A program made the position numbers and the translations under genes. A stretch of 64,000 nucleotides of DNA from PMP191F sp047602185 (GTDB lineage: Bacteria > Bacteroidota > Bacteroidia > Chitinophagales > Chitinophagaceae), in contig JASGHY010000001.1 in NCBI GenBank assembly GCA_047602185.1, positions 6,448,001 through 6,512,000 of the forward strand, in the 5' to 3' direction. Shown in pieces: positions 36,051-44,602 of this stretch (positions are counted from its first letter, which is position 1; every line of letters starts with the position of its first letter). The notes beneath the pieces are model-generated. The model was not told where the DNA came from, ran no database searches, and worked only from the letters and a program-made list of their open reading frames with translations.

Positions 36051-36124
36051 AGTGGGTGCCCGGTCGGTATACAAATCCCGGTTATTAAGTTTTTCTTTAT
36101 ATGGCATATAGCAAGCAAGCAATA

Positions 36125-36165
36125 AAGGGCGCTCAATTTCTATTGAGGCGCCCTTTTGGTTTTTA
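36125..36165 (+). terminator. Terminator between the promoter and the GH105 gene
   Basis: AAGGGCGCTCAAT (36125 onward) pairs with ATTGAGGCGCCCTT (ending 36155), with a single bulge, followed by TTTTGGTTTTT. It lies 120 bases before the GH105 start and downstream of the CAGGAT promoter, the position of an attenuator. Alternatively it ends a separate short transcript. Confidence 0.75.
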
Positions 36166-36279
36166 ATCAGTTATTAAGCCGGAAATGTTTTTACTGTAAA
36201 TGGTTTAATGCTTACTTGCTGATACAACTTTTTCAATAACAGGTTCATCTTTAGCTAAACCACTAACAACTAACCACGC

Positions 36280-37662
36280 ATGATGGATACGATGAAAAGG
36301 AAAGTAACAACGTTGAACAGGTATGGCATTGGAGTAGCATTATTATCGCTGGCATTACCTGCTGCTGCGCAGCAGAACACAGGTAATGATGTAACAGCGC
36401 CGCTACACGCTATGGCTGTTGATTACCCGGTTCCCTATACACCTGCAAGCCAGCAACAGATCAAACAGGTGCTGGATAAGATCTATACTTATCTCGACGC
36501 AGTTACGCCAGCACAAATGGTGAATAAGCAGACCGGCGCGGTAATTACAGATACCAAACTGGTTGATACGAACATCACTGTTCAGAAAGGGGATTTCCGT
36601 CTTACCAGTTATGAATGGGGTGTTACTTATTCCGGTATGTTACTGGCAGCAGAAACAACCGGTGATACACGCTATAAAGATTATGTAAAAAAGCGTTTTG
36701 ACTTTATGGCGGAATGGATCCCTGTGATCAGCAAAATGGTGAATGCCGGAAGTTTTAAGGGTGACTATCCTTTTCGTCAGCCTATTGCACCGCATGCCCT
36801 GGATGATGCAGGTGCTGTGGGTACAGCCATGATCAAAGCTGCCCTGACCGGCGTAAATAACAACCTGCGTCCTTTGATCGATAACTATGCGGGTTATGTT
36901 GCCAATAAAGAGTTTCGTTTAAAAGACGGTACACTGGCAAGAAATCGTCCGCAGAAAAATACCCTCTGGCTTGATGACCTGTACATGGGAGTTCCTATAC
37001 TGGCTTATATGGGCAAACTCACCGGCGATAAAAAGTATTTTGATGATGCGGTGAAGCAGATCCTGCAGTTCTCTGAACGCATGTTCAATAAAGAAAAGAA
37101 CATTTATATGCATGGCTGGGTGCAGGATATGGGGGCGCATCCTGAATTTCGCTGGGCGCGGGCAAACGGTTGGGCCATTATGGCCATGTGCGAATTACTG
37201 GATGTGTTGCCAGAAAATCATAGTGGAAGAAACGCCGTGTTGCAGCAATTGCGTGCACACGTTAAAGGAATAACTTCTTATCAATCCGGTTCCGGTTTCT
37301 GGCACCAGTTGCTGGACAGGGAGGATTCATATCTTGAAACATCTGCTACGGCTATCTATGCCTATTGCATAGCACATGCCTGCAATAAAGGCTGGCTCGA
37401 TCCCGTAGCGTATGGTCCTGCAGCTATGCTGGCCTGGAATGCTGTAAGTACCAAAGTAACGGAGAAAGGGCAGGTAGAAGGCACTTGTGTAGGAACCGGG
37501 ATGGCATTTGATCCTGCATTCTATTATCACCGCCCGGTAAATGTATTTGCGGCACACGGCTACGGTCCTGTATTACTGGCCGGTGCTGAGATATACCGCA
37601 TGGTAAAAAATAATCCATTTAAAATAAACGATAGCGCGCTGCAATACTACCAGCCCGAATAG
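36280..37662 (+). CDS. GH105 unsaturated rhamnogalacturonyl hydrolase
   Basis: About 460 residues with a signal peptide ending LPAAAQQ, so periplasmic. The (alpha/alpha)6-barrel signature WLDDLYMGVPILAYMGKL, and the later ARANGWAIMAMCELLDVLP and GSGFWHQLLDREDSYLETSA, match the GH88/GH105 fold of YteR/YesR. It removes 4,5-unsaturated galacturonate from the non-reducing end of RG-I fragments made by PL11, and the product feeds KduI. It is the first enzyme of the plus-strand cluster. The start could be ATG 36280 or the ATG four codons later (MKRKV); both keep the signal. Confidence 0.9.
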   Translation: MMDTMKRKVTTLNRYGIGVALLSLALPAAAQQNTGNDVTAPLHAMAVDYPVPYTPASQQQIKQVLDKIYTYLDAVTPAQMVNKQTGAVITDTKLVDTNITVQKGDFRLTSYEWGVTYSGMLLAAETTGDTRYKDYVKKRFDFMAEWIPVISKMVNAGSFKGDYPFRQPIAPHALDDAGAVGTAMIKAALTGVNNNLRPLIDNYAGYVANKEFRLKDGTLARNRPQKNTLWLDDLYMGVPILAYMGKLTGDKKYFDDAVKQILQFSERMFNKEKNIYMHGWVQDMGAHPEFRWARANGWAIMAMCELLDVLPENHSGRNAVLQQLRAHVKGITSYQSGSGFWHQLLDREDSYLETSATAIYAYCIAHACNKGWLDPVAYGPAAMLAWNAVSTKVTEKGQVEGTCVGTGMAFDPAFYYHRPVNVFAAHGYGPVLLAGAEIYRMVKNNPFKINDSALQYYQPE

Positions 37663-37706
37663 TGAAGCATCAAGACAGCGTTGATCTAAAGAAAAGGAAT
37701 TTAAGT

Positions 37707-39050
37707 ATGAAACATTTTCTTCTTGCAGCAGTAGCCACTGTTTTAATAACCGGGATAGCGAATGCACAGACCGCTCCGGCAACCCTGAAATTTGATTTTG
37801 GAACAGGTAATGCAGCGAAAGGCTATACTGCTGTAACCCCTGATACTAAATTCAGTTATGAAAAAGGATATGGTTTTGACCAGGGATCTGTAGTGGAAGC
37901 TGTAGATCGTGGTGGAAAGAATAACGTGAAGAGAGATTTTATTACCAGTAATAAACCCTTCTACTTTTCTGTAAAGCTGCCCGATGGTAATTATGATGTA
38001 AAACTGGTGCTGGGAGATAAGAATGGTACTTCTGCCACTACTGTACGCGCAGAATGTCGCAGGTTGTTTTTGCAGAATGTGCGTACTAAAGAGGGTGAGG
38101 TTATTGAACAATCGTTTACAGTACATGTAAAAGACAGTGTTATCAGGCAGAATGGTAAACCGGTGAGTAAAGTGAGATTGAAGACCAGGGAAATAACTTA
38201 CCTGCACTGGGATAACCTGCTTACAATAGAGTTTAATGATTCGTTACCAAAGGTATGTGCGGTAGAAATAACACCTAATGAAAAAGCGACTACTGTTTTC
38301 CTGGCAGGTAACTCTACCGTTGTTGACCAGGATCGTGAGCCCTGGGCTGCGTGGGGACAGATGTTCCCTTCTTTTTTTCAACCCGGTAATGTAGTAGTGG
38401 CTAATTATGCTGAATCCGGTGAAACTTTAAAAGCATTTAAAGGTGCAAGAAGACTGGAGAAAATATGGAGTATGGCAAAGCCCGGTGATTTCCTGTTCAT
38501 TGAGTTTGCACATAATGATCAGAAACCCGGCCCCAACTATCTTGATCCATTTACCACCTACAAACAAACCCTGAAAGAATGGATTGCTGAAGCAAGAAAA
38601 AGAAATATCACGCCTGTGCTGGTTACTTCCATGAACAGGCGCAGTTTTGATTCCACAGGTCATATCACTAATACCCTATTGGATTTTCCTGAAGCAATGC
38701 GCCAGACCGGAAAAGAAGAAAATGTGACTGTGGTGGATCTGAATAGCATGAGTAAAACATTGTATGAAGCATGGGGAGAAGAAACGTCGCTGAGGGCTTT
38801 TGTGCATTACCCGGCCAATACATTTCCCGGCCAGACAGAAGCCTTAAAAGATAATACGCATTTCAGCCCTTATGGCGCGTACGAATTGGCAAGGTGTATA
38901 GTGAAGGCATTGCAGGGTACAGATCTGTCGTTTGTAAAATACTTCAGGAAAGATATCCCGGCATTTGATCCTGCAAATCCAGACCCGCTTGAAAAATGGT
39001 ACTGGCCGCAGAGTGCGATGGTATCGTCAGTGAAACCGGATGGGAATTAA
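37707..39050 (+). CDS. CE12 rhamnogalacturonan acetylesterase with N-terminal binding domain
   Basis: 447 residues from ATG 37707 (MKHFLLAAVATVLITGIANAQ). The GTG frame from 37662 adds 15 unsupported residues. Residues ~25-190 form a galactose-binding-like beta domain (FDFGTGNAAKGYTAVTPDT), and ~200-440 an SGNH esterase with FLAGNSTVVDQ (catalytic Ser), YAESGET, FAHNDQKPG and DNTHFSPYGA (Asp, His). It removes acetyl groups from galacturonate in RG-I so that lyases and hydrolases can act. It lies 45 bases after GH105. Confidence 0.9.
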   Translation: MKHFLLAAVATVLITGIANAQTAPATLKFDFGTGNAAKGYTAVTPDTKFSYEKGYGFDQGSVVEAVDRGGKNNVKRDFITSNKPFYFSVKLPDGNYDVKLVLGDKNGTSATTVRAECRRLFLQNVRTKEGEVIEQSFTVHVKDSVIRQNGKPVSKVRLKTREITYLHWDNLLTIEFNDSLPKVCAVEITPNEKATTVFLAGNSTVVDQDREPWAAWGQMFPSFFQPGNVVVANYAESGETLKAFKGARRLEKIWSMAKPGDFLFIEFAHNDQKPGPNYLDPFTTYKQTLKEWIAEARKRNITPVLVTSMNRRSFDSTGHITNTLLDFPEAMRQTGKEENVTVVDLNSMSKTLYEAWGEETSLRAFVHYPANTFPGQTEALKDNTHFSPYGAYELARCIVKALQGTDLSFVKYFRKDIPAFDPANPDPLEKWYWPQSAMVSSVKPDGN

Positions 39051-39453
39051 TGTGCGAATTTGCTAATGTGCAGATGTGCAAATGGTAATTTGAAAATTAG
39101 TCAATTTGAAAATGTGCGAATGGGAAAATACAAGTTTTAGGTTGTAAGTTATAGGTTATAAGTATTGCAGAAGGCAGGACGCTTAACGCAAAGACAAGCT
39201 TCGAGCCGCGAGCTTTGAGCTTCGAGGAAATACAGTTTGGAATAAATATCGAATGTCGAAGGGCAAGGTATAGGGGGGTGAAAAGGTAAAAGGTTGATAA
39301 GTTAACAAGGAACAGCCATTCACTATTGACCATTGACTATTCACTTGCTTCAGCCTTTCACGACTGCCGGTTGCCGTCTGCCGATTCACGTTTTCTTAAC
39401 CCGAAACTCAAAACCCGACACCCGAAACAGCACTCAAACCACGCTTGATACAT
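39051..39453. repeat. Repeat island 9
   Basis: An exceptionally complete word chain: ATGTGCNA octads (39051-39085), ATTTGAAA octads, GGTTGTA/AGTTATA heptads (39135-39165), CGCTTAA, GCGAGCT/TTGAGCT (~39205-39225), a CGAATGTCGAAGG remnant, GTTGATAA/GTTAACAA octads (39293-39311), ATTCACT/ATTGACC (39319-39345), CTGCCGG/TTGCCGT/CTGCCGA (39362-39385), and ACCCGAA/ACTCAAA/ACCCGAC before the start of the PL22 gene. The 37 bases at 39293-39329 recur exactly at 40800-40836. Confidence 0.87.
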
Positions 39454-40656
39454 ATGAACACACTGAACCGTTTTATTATCCTGGCTGCAATGCACATGGC
39501 CCCGGTACTGGCAGCAAGATCGCAGGATGTACTGGAAACCGGTAATGCTAAAATGCCTGATGAATGGATCGATAAGGATACCCATCACAAGGTTATCCGT
39601 CTTACCCGTACAGAAGGGGCAAATGCCAGTTTCTATTTTCACAATAACCCGTTTGTTGACAACCGCATGGTGTATTATAATACCAGCAAGAGCGGTGACA
39701 GGGAGATCTTTACCGTAGACTTAAAGACATTAAAAACACAGCAGGTTACAGAACAGCCATCAGGAATGAATGGCGAAATTGTAGCACCGAAGGGCAAGAA
39801 TGTTTTTTACCAGGTAAAAGACAGTGTGTACATGACCAATATCGATTCCCGTAAAACAAGGCTGGTATTTGTTTTTCCTGCTGACTTTAAAGCTGGCATT
39901 ACCACGCTGAATGCTGATGAAACACTGCTGGCTGGTGCATGGAGCAGTGATGCAGAGAAAGAGATCTTCAAGAACAATCCCAACAAGTCGCAATACTTCA
40001 ATCTGATTTACGAGGCTAAACTGCCACGTACCTTGTTCACCATCAATGTGAAAACAGGTGAACTGACAAAGCTCTATACAGAGAATGCCTGGCTCAACCA
40101 TGTGCAGTTTTCTCCTGCTGATCCTAAGATCTTAATGTTCTGTCACGAAGGGCCCTGGCATAAGGTAGACAGGATCTGGACCATTGATATCAAAACAAAG
40201 GACATCAAACTGATGCACAAGCGTACGATGGATATGGAAATTGCAGGTCATGAATGGTTTTCTCCTGACGGAAAACGTATCTGGTTTGACCTGCAACAAC
40301 CCCGCAGCACCACGTTTTATGTAGCCGGTACGGACGTGAAAGATCTTTCTGAGAAAAAATATGCACTCACCCGCAATGAATGGAGTATTCACTATAATAT
40401 TTCCCCGGATCAGAAACTATTCTGTGGCGATGGTGGCGATCCCGGTCAGGTAGCTAAAGCAACTGACGGCATGTGGATCTACCTGTTTACGCCCGATGGC
40501 GACCATTTTGCTTCTGAAAAGCTGGTGAATATGAAATACCACAACTACAAACTGGAGCCCAACGTTCATTTTTCACCTGACGGAAAATGGGTTATTTTCC
40601 GTGCCAACTTTGAGGGCGTTTCGAATGTGTATGCGGTAGAAGTGAAGAAGAGCTAG
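39454..40656 (+). CDS. PL22 oligogalacturonide lyase
   Basis: 400 residues from ATG 39454 (MNTLNRFIILAAMHMAPVLAARSQ); the TTG frame from 39445 is not used. The protein is a seven-bladed-propeller lyase with PL22 landmarks WLNHVQFSPADPKILMFCHE, WHKVDRIWTID, IAGHEWFSPDGKRIWFD and EPNVHFSPDGKWVIFR, the conserved His residues being the metal ligands. It cleaves short oligogalacturonides to unsaturated galacturonate, which enters KduI-KduD. The signal peptide suggests a periplasmic location, whereas many PL22 enzymes are cytoplasmic. Confidence 0.9.
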   Translation: MNTLNRFIILAAMHMAPVLAARSQDVLETGNAKMPDEWIDKDTHHKVIRLTRTEGANASFYFHNNPFVDNRMVYYNTSKSGDREIFTVDLKTLKTQQVTEQPSGMNGEIVAPKGKNVFYQVKDSVYMTNIDSRKTRLVFVFPADFKAGITTLNADETLLAGAWSSDAEKEIFKNNPNKSQYFNLIYEAKLPRTLFTINVKTGELTKLYTENAWLNHVQFSPADPKILMFCHEGPWHKVDRIWTIDIKTKDIKLMHKRTMDMEIAGHEWFSPDGKRIWFDLQQPRSTTFYVAGTDVKDLSEKKYALTRNEWSIHYNISPDQKLFCGDGGDPGQVAKATDGMWIYLFTPDGDHFASEKLVNMKYHNYKLEPNVHFSPDGKWVIFRANFEGVSNVYAVEVKKS

Positions 40657-40885
40657 GATTTAAGGCGCAAGGGAATGAGGAAGGAAATACAAGTTCGGAG
40701 AAGAAATATCGAATTTTGAAGGAAAAGCCGAAGGCTCAACGCGGAACGCTTAACGCAAATACAGTCCGGAAGTAGAGAAGAGCGTTGACTGGTTGAAAAG
40801 TTGATAAGTTAACAAGGAACAGCCATTCACTATTGACTATTCACTATTCACTTGCTTCAGATACTCACGACTGACGAAAGGCTTC
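40657..40885. repeat. Repeat island 10, PL22-GH106 gap
   Basis: The words run in nearly the same order as island 9: a short CGAAT word (~40704-40720), ACGCGGA/ACGCTTA (~40738-40757), a TCCGGAAG joint, GTTGACTG/GTTGAAAA/GTTGATAA octads (40784-40810), ATTCACT/ATTGACT (40824-40852), TTGCTTCAG, and CTCACGA/CTGACGA. The remaining ~140 bases to the GH106 start are ordinary sequence with a single CAGGAT. Confidence 0.83.
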
Positions 40886-41028
40886 CTCCTTAAATTGTTA
40901 TTAAAATATTCCGTCATAATATAAAAAGCCAATAGTGCAGGATGGTGGAATGAGCGCGTGGCAATATCTTGTCCGGTGAGTCTGGAAATGAGTTCATTCA
41001 ACGATTCGCTATAAAAACAAATCAGCAG

Positions 41029-43899
41029 ATGCAAAAGAAGATTGCTTCGGTATTAATTGCCTGTACGATGCTTGGTCATGTGAATGCGCAGGTAAAATGG
41101 CCTGCCATTACGCAAACCATGAAACCCTGGACCCGCTGGTGGTGGCAGGGGAGTGCGGTAGATAAACCCGGTTTAACCGCTGCTATGCAGCAATATCAGC
41201 AGGCCGGGCTGGGTGGTATGGAGATCACCCCCATCTACGGTATCATGGGTGAAGAAAGTAAGTTCATCAACTTCTTGTCGCCCAAATGGGTTGACATGTT
41301 ACAATACACTTTGCAGGAAGCTAAACGCCTCAACCTGGGCATTGATATGGCAACCGGTACCGGATGGCCTTTTGGTGGTCCCTGGGTTACACAGGAAGAT
41401 GCCTGCAAATACGTTACCTACAAAACTTATTCCCTCAAAGGTGGAGAAACACTGAAAGATTCCATTGCTTTTCAGCAGGAGGCTTTTGTACGTACTGCCA
41501 ATGGAAAACCACTTACTATTCAGCAGGTGGCTTATCCTGTAACTGCCAATAAGGATCTGCAGGCACTGTCGCTGGACCAGGTGCGCTATCCTTTGTGGTT
41601 GCCACTGGTGTTGATGATGGCCTATGATGAGAAAGGAAATGCCGTGAACATTACTGATAAGGTGGCTGCCGGTAAACTGAACTGGACAGCTCCTGCAGGC
41701 AGTAACTGGACCCTCTATGCGTTGTTCCAGGGATGGCATGGCAAACAGGTAGAGCGTGCCGCACCCGGTGGTGAAGGTGATGTAATTGATCACTTCAACA
41801 GCAAAGCAGTAAATAATTATCTCTCACATTTTGATAAAGCGTTTGAAGGAAAAGACATCAGCTACCTGCGTTGTTTTTTCAACGATAGCTATGAAGTAGA
41901 TGATGCACGCGGACAAAGTAACTGGACGCCTGACTTCTTTGAACAGTTTCAAAAACGTCGTGGCTATGACCTGAGACCTGAATTGCCTGCATTGTTCCAG
42001 AAAGAAAATGACGAGAAACATCTGCGCCTGTTGTGGGATTACCGTCAGACCATTTCGGAATTGTTGCTGGAAAAGTTCACAGAACCCTGGGATGCGTGGG
42101 CAAAAGCCAAAGGCAAAATGATCCGTAACCAGAGTCATGGTTCACCGGCCAATATTCTTGACCTGTATGGCGCTATCGATATTCCTGAAACAGAAGGCAT
42201 GGATGTACTGCGGTTCAAATTTGCTACTTCTACTGCACATGTAATGGGCAAACCGCTGGCGTCTTCAGAATCAGCTACCTGGCTTAATGAACATTTCCTG
42301 TCTTCACTGGGCGATGTAAAACTGATCATTGACAAATACTTTATTGGTGGTGTAAACCATATCTTCTATCACGGCACCAACTACTCACCACCCAATGAAA
42401 CATGGCCCGGCTGGTTATTCTATGCTGCGGTGCATTTTCATCCCAATAACCCTTTCTGGAAAGATTTTGGTACCCTGAACAGCTATATTGCCCGTTGCCA
42501 GTCCTTCCTGCAGAACGGTCGCCCGGATAACGATATCCTGGTGTACTTCCCGTTCAACGATCGTATCTCAGAACCCGGTCGTGATATGCTGCATCACTTT
42601 GATGGCATGGAAGGCTTTGATAAAACAACTTTTAAGACCAGCTCAGAATACCTGTTGGAAAAAGGCTATGCCTTTGATTTTATTTCAGATAAACAATTGC
42701 TGGATGTAAAAGCCATTGGCGGTGCATTGCGTTCCGCAGGCGGAAGTTACCAGACCATCCTGTTGCCTGAAGCAAAATTCATGACCGTTGAAACCATGCA
42801 ACAGTTGATACAACTGGCTAACAATGGAGCAACGATTGCAGTGTACAAGGAACTGCCTAAAGATGTGCCCGGTTATGGTAACCTGTCGCAGAGAAGGGCT
42901 GCTTACCAGGAACTGCTGAAGAATCTGTCATTCCAAACCATCAATGGTGTACAAAAAGCTGTGGTAGGTAAAGGTGCGTTCCTGCTGGGTGATGATCTTA
43001 CTGCTTTATTGGCTGCTGCAAAAGTGCAACCGGAAGCTATGAATGAAATGGGGCTGCACACCATTCGCCGCAAGTACAATAACGGGCGTTATTATTTCAT
43101 CTCCAATTCATCCCAACAGCGTGTGGATGGCTGGGTGCCTGTAAAAAATGCTACTGGTGGTACTGTAGTGCTGTTTGATCCCATGTTTGCCAAAAGCGGC
43201 CTGGCCCGTACCAGGAAGGCTGCTGACGGTACAACGCAGGTTTATCTGCAATTGAATCCCGGCGAAAGCTGTGTACTGCAACTATCCAATACTGCCGTTA
43301 CCGGTAATAAATTCTTATATCCACGTGCTACCGGTGCCAGTCAGCCGGTAAATACTACCTGGGACCTTACGTTTGTATCAGGTGGTCCTACGTTGCCTGC
43401 TGCCCGTAAAGTAACTTCATTGGGTTCCTGGACAAATGGAGCTGATGAGGATGTAAAGAACTTCTCCGGAACAGCACGCTATACCACACGTATTGCTAAG
43501 CCAGCCGGTACTGGTGAGGCTTATATGCTTGATCTGGGTAATGTAGGTGAAAGCGCCGAAGTGATCCTGAATGGAAAGAAGATTGCGACACTTATAGGTC
43601 CTGTATACCAGGTGGTGATCCCTGCCGGTGACTGGAAAGCTGATAACGAACTGCAGGTCGTAGTAACCAATGGCATGGCCAATCGTATTGCAGATCTTGA
43701 CAGGAGAGGTGTACAATGGAAGAAATTCTATAACATCAATTTCCCATCACGCCTGCCTGCCAACAGGGGAGCTGATGGACTGTTTACTGCCGCCAAATGG
43801 GATCCTAAAGCATCCGGTTTGTTAAGCACAGTAAGCATTACGCCTGTTACCTATCAGCAACCTGAAGGGTTTAAAGTAAAACAGGGTGAAAAGAAATAG
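41029..43899 (+). CDS. GH106 alpha-L-rhamnosidase
   Basis: 956 residues from ATG 41029 (MQKKIASVLIACTMLGHVNAQ), dropping 20 unsupported residues of the longer frame. The N-terminal WWWQGSAVDKPGL and GLGGMEITPIYG, then MATGTGWPFGGPWV, FFNDSYEVDDARGQSNWTPDF and SESATWLNEHF, are GH106 landmarks. A C-terminal jelly-roll (LDLGNVGESAEVILNGKKIA) closes the protein. It removes terminal alpha-L-rhamnose from rhamnogalacturonan fragments in the periplasm, and the rhamnose would be imported by RhaT. Confidence 0.93.
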   Translation: MQKKIASVLIACTMLGHVNAQVKWPAITQTMKPWTRWWWQGSAVDKPGLTAAMQQYQQAGLGGMEITPIYGIMGEESKFINFLSPKWVDMLQYTLQEAKRLNLGIDMATGTGWPFGGPWVTQEDACKYVTYKTYSLKGGETLKDSIAFQQEAFVRTANGKPLTIQQVAYPVTANKDLQALSLDQVRYPLWLPLVLMMAYDEKGNAVNITDKVAAGKLNWTAPAGSNWTLYALFQGWHGKQVERAAPGGEGDVIDHFNSKAVNNYLSHFDKAFEGKDISYLRCFFNDSYEVDDARGQSNWTPDFFEQFQKRRGYDLRPELPALFQKENDEKHLRLLWDYRQTISELLLEKFTEPWDAWAKAKGKMIRNQSHGSPANILDLYGAIDIPETEGMDVLRFKFATSTAHVMGKPLASSESATWLNEHFLSSLGDVKLIIDKYFIGGVNHIFYHGTNYSPPNETWPGWLFYAAVHFHPNNPFWKDFGTLNSYIARCQSFLQNGRPDNDILVYFPFNDRISEPGRDMLHHFDGMEGFDKTTFKTSSEYLLEKGYAFDFISDKQLLDVKAIGGALRSAGGSYQTILLPEAKFMTVETMQQLIQLANNGATIAVYKELPKDVPGYGNLSQRRAAYQELLKNLSFQTINGVQKAVVGKGAFLLGDDLTALLAAAKVQPEAMNEMGLHTIRRKYNNGRYYFISNSSQQRVDGWVPVKNATGGTVVLFDPMFAKSGLARTRKAADGTTQVYLQLNPGESCVLQLSNTAVTGNKFLYPRATGASQPVNTTWDLTFVSGGPTLPAARKVTSLGSWTNGADEDVKNFSGTARYTTRIAKPAGTGEAYMLDLGNVGESAEVILNGKKIATLIGPVYQVVIPAGDWKADNELQVVVTNGMANRIADLDRRGVQWKKFYNINFPSRLPANRGADGLFTAAKWDPKASGLLSTVSITPVTYQQPEGFKVKQGEKK

Positions 43900-43943
43900 T
43901 TAAATAGATTGATTGTTTGAGGTTTATAGTTTGGCGATAATCT

Positions 43944-43971
43944 TAATTGTTGCCCCGCCATTTAACAATTA
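43944..43971 (+). terminator. Hairpin after the GH106 gene
   Basis: TAATTGTT (43944-43951) and AACAATTA (43964-43971) form a perfect 8-bp stem around a GC-rich loop, and flanking ATAGTTT / AAACTAT extend it with a bulge. A T-run is missing, so termination is uncertain. Confidence 0.4.
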
Positions 43972-44041
43972 AACTATCCAGCAGTCAAACCATCAGAATA
44001 ATTGCACTATTCAGCTATATATTGCATCAAAATTTAACAAC

Positions 44042-44479
44042 ATGCTCAAACGATTCATTTGCTGTGTACTGCTTGCCGGCTTATTTAGCGTGAACAGTTT
44101 TGCCCAATCAAAAGATGAGGTTGCTGTAACGGCTGCAGTAGAGACCCTGCGTAAAGCAATGGTAGATGCTGACAAAGCTACCCTTGAAAAAATAACCCTT
44201 GCTGACCTTAGCTACGGTCATAGCAGCGGTAAACTGGAAGACAAAGCCACCTTTATTGATAATATCGTAACCGGTAAATCTGATTTTGTAACCATCGAAC
44301 TGACGGAGCAAACAGTAAAGGTTACCGGTAATACAGCAATTGTTCGTCATAAACTGGCAGCCGATACCAATGATAGCGGCAAACCAGGTAATGTAAAGCT
44401 GTACATTTTGCTGGTGTGGCAAAAAGATAAAGGACAATGGAAACTGCTTGCCCGCCAGGCAGTGAAAGTTCCGCAATAA
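44042..44479 (+). CDS. Secreted DUF4440/NTF2-like protein
   Basis: 145 residues with a signal peptide (MLKRFICCVLLAGLFSVNSFAQ). The mature part is a single cone-shaped NTF2/SnoaL-like domain: VETLRKAMVDADKATLEKITLADLSYGHSSGK, then YILLVWQKDKGQWKLLARQAV, typical of DUF4440. The fold is used for small ligands or catalysis, but no active site can be named. It sits between GH106 and GH2 in the enzyme cluster; similar small proteins are often found in Bacteroidota polysaccharide loci without known function. Confidence 0.8.
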   Translation: MLKRFICCVLLAGLFSVNSFAQSKDEVAVTAAVETLRKAMVDADKATLEKITLADLSYGHSSGKLEDKATFIDNIVTGKSDFVTIELTEQTVKVTGNTAIVRHKLAADTNDSGKPGNVKLYILLVWQKDKGQWKLLARQAVKVPQ

Positions 44480-44602
44480 TTACAGTGAGTGGTGAGTTGT
44501 GAATGCATCTCCGCAGATCGTTGTTACATTCAGAAGATTACTTCCGGTAACAGTGGTTACTCACAACTGACCACTCACAACTCACTTCGTTAATAATCAT
44601 TC
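44480..44602. repeat. Repeat island 11 with opposing words
   Basis: GTGAGTTGTGA-type words near 44484-44502 face CTCACAACTGACCACTCAC words at 44560-44586. GTGGTGAGTTGTGA (44489-44502) can pair with TCACAACTGACCAC (44561-44574) with one mismatch, giving a long-loop hairpin between the DUF4440 and GH2 genes. Confidence 0.65.

Larger units (their letters stand above)
34766..36279. promoter_or_regulatory. 1.5-kb divergent control region between the FAS1/SusCD operon and the RG-I enzyme genes
   Basis: No supported gene apart from a possible 32-codon ORF at 35952-36050. Features: the minus-strand promoter at 35117-35160, the plus-strand promoter at 35868-35912, a terminator at 36125-36160, and hairpins TCAGGTAC / GTACCTGA (35519-35526 and 35538-35545) and GCTCTGC / GCAGAGC (35655-35661 and 35668-35674). 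Between 35161 and 35860 nothing else is recognised. Repeat-island words are absent. Confidence 0.65.

Noticed and set aside
40938..40955. CAGGAT upstream of GH106 as a fourth copy of the promoter pattern
   Set aside because: The partner hexamer at +10 is GAATGA, and no TATTTTTA-like box lies 20-21 bases downstream.
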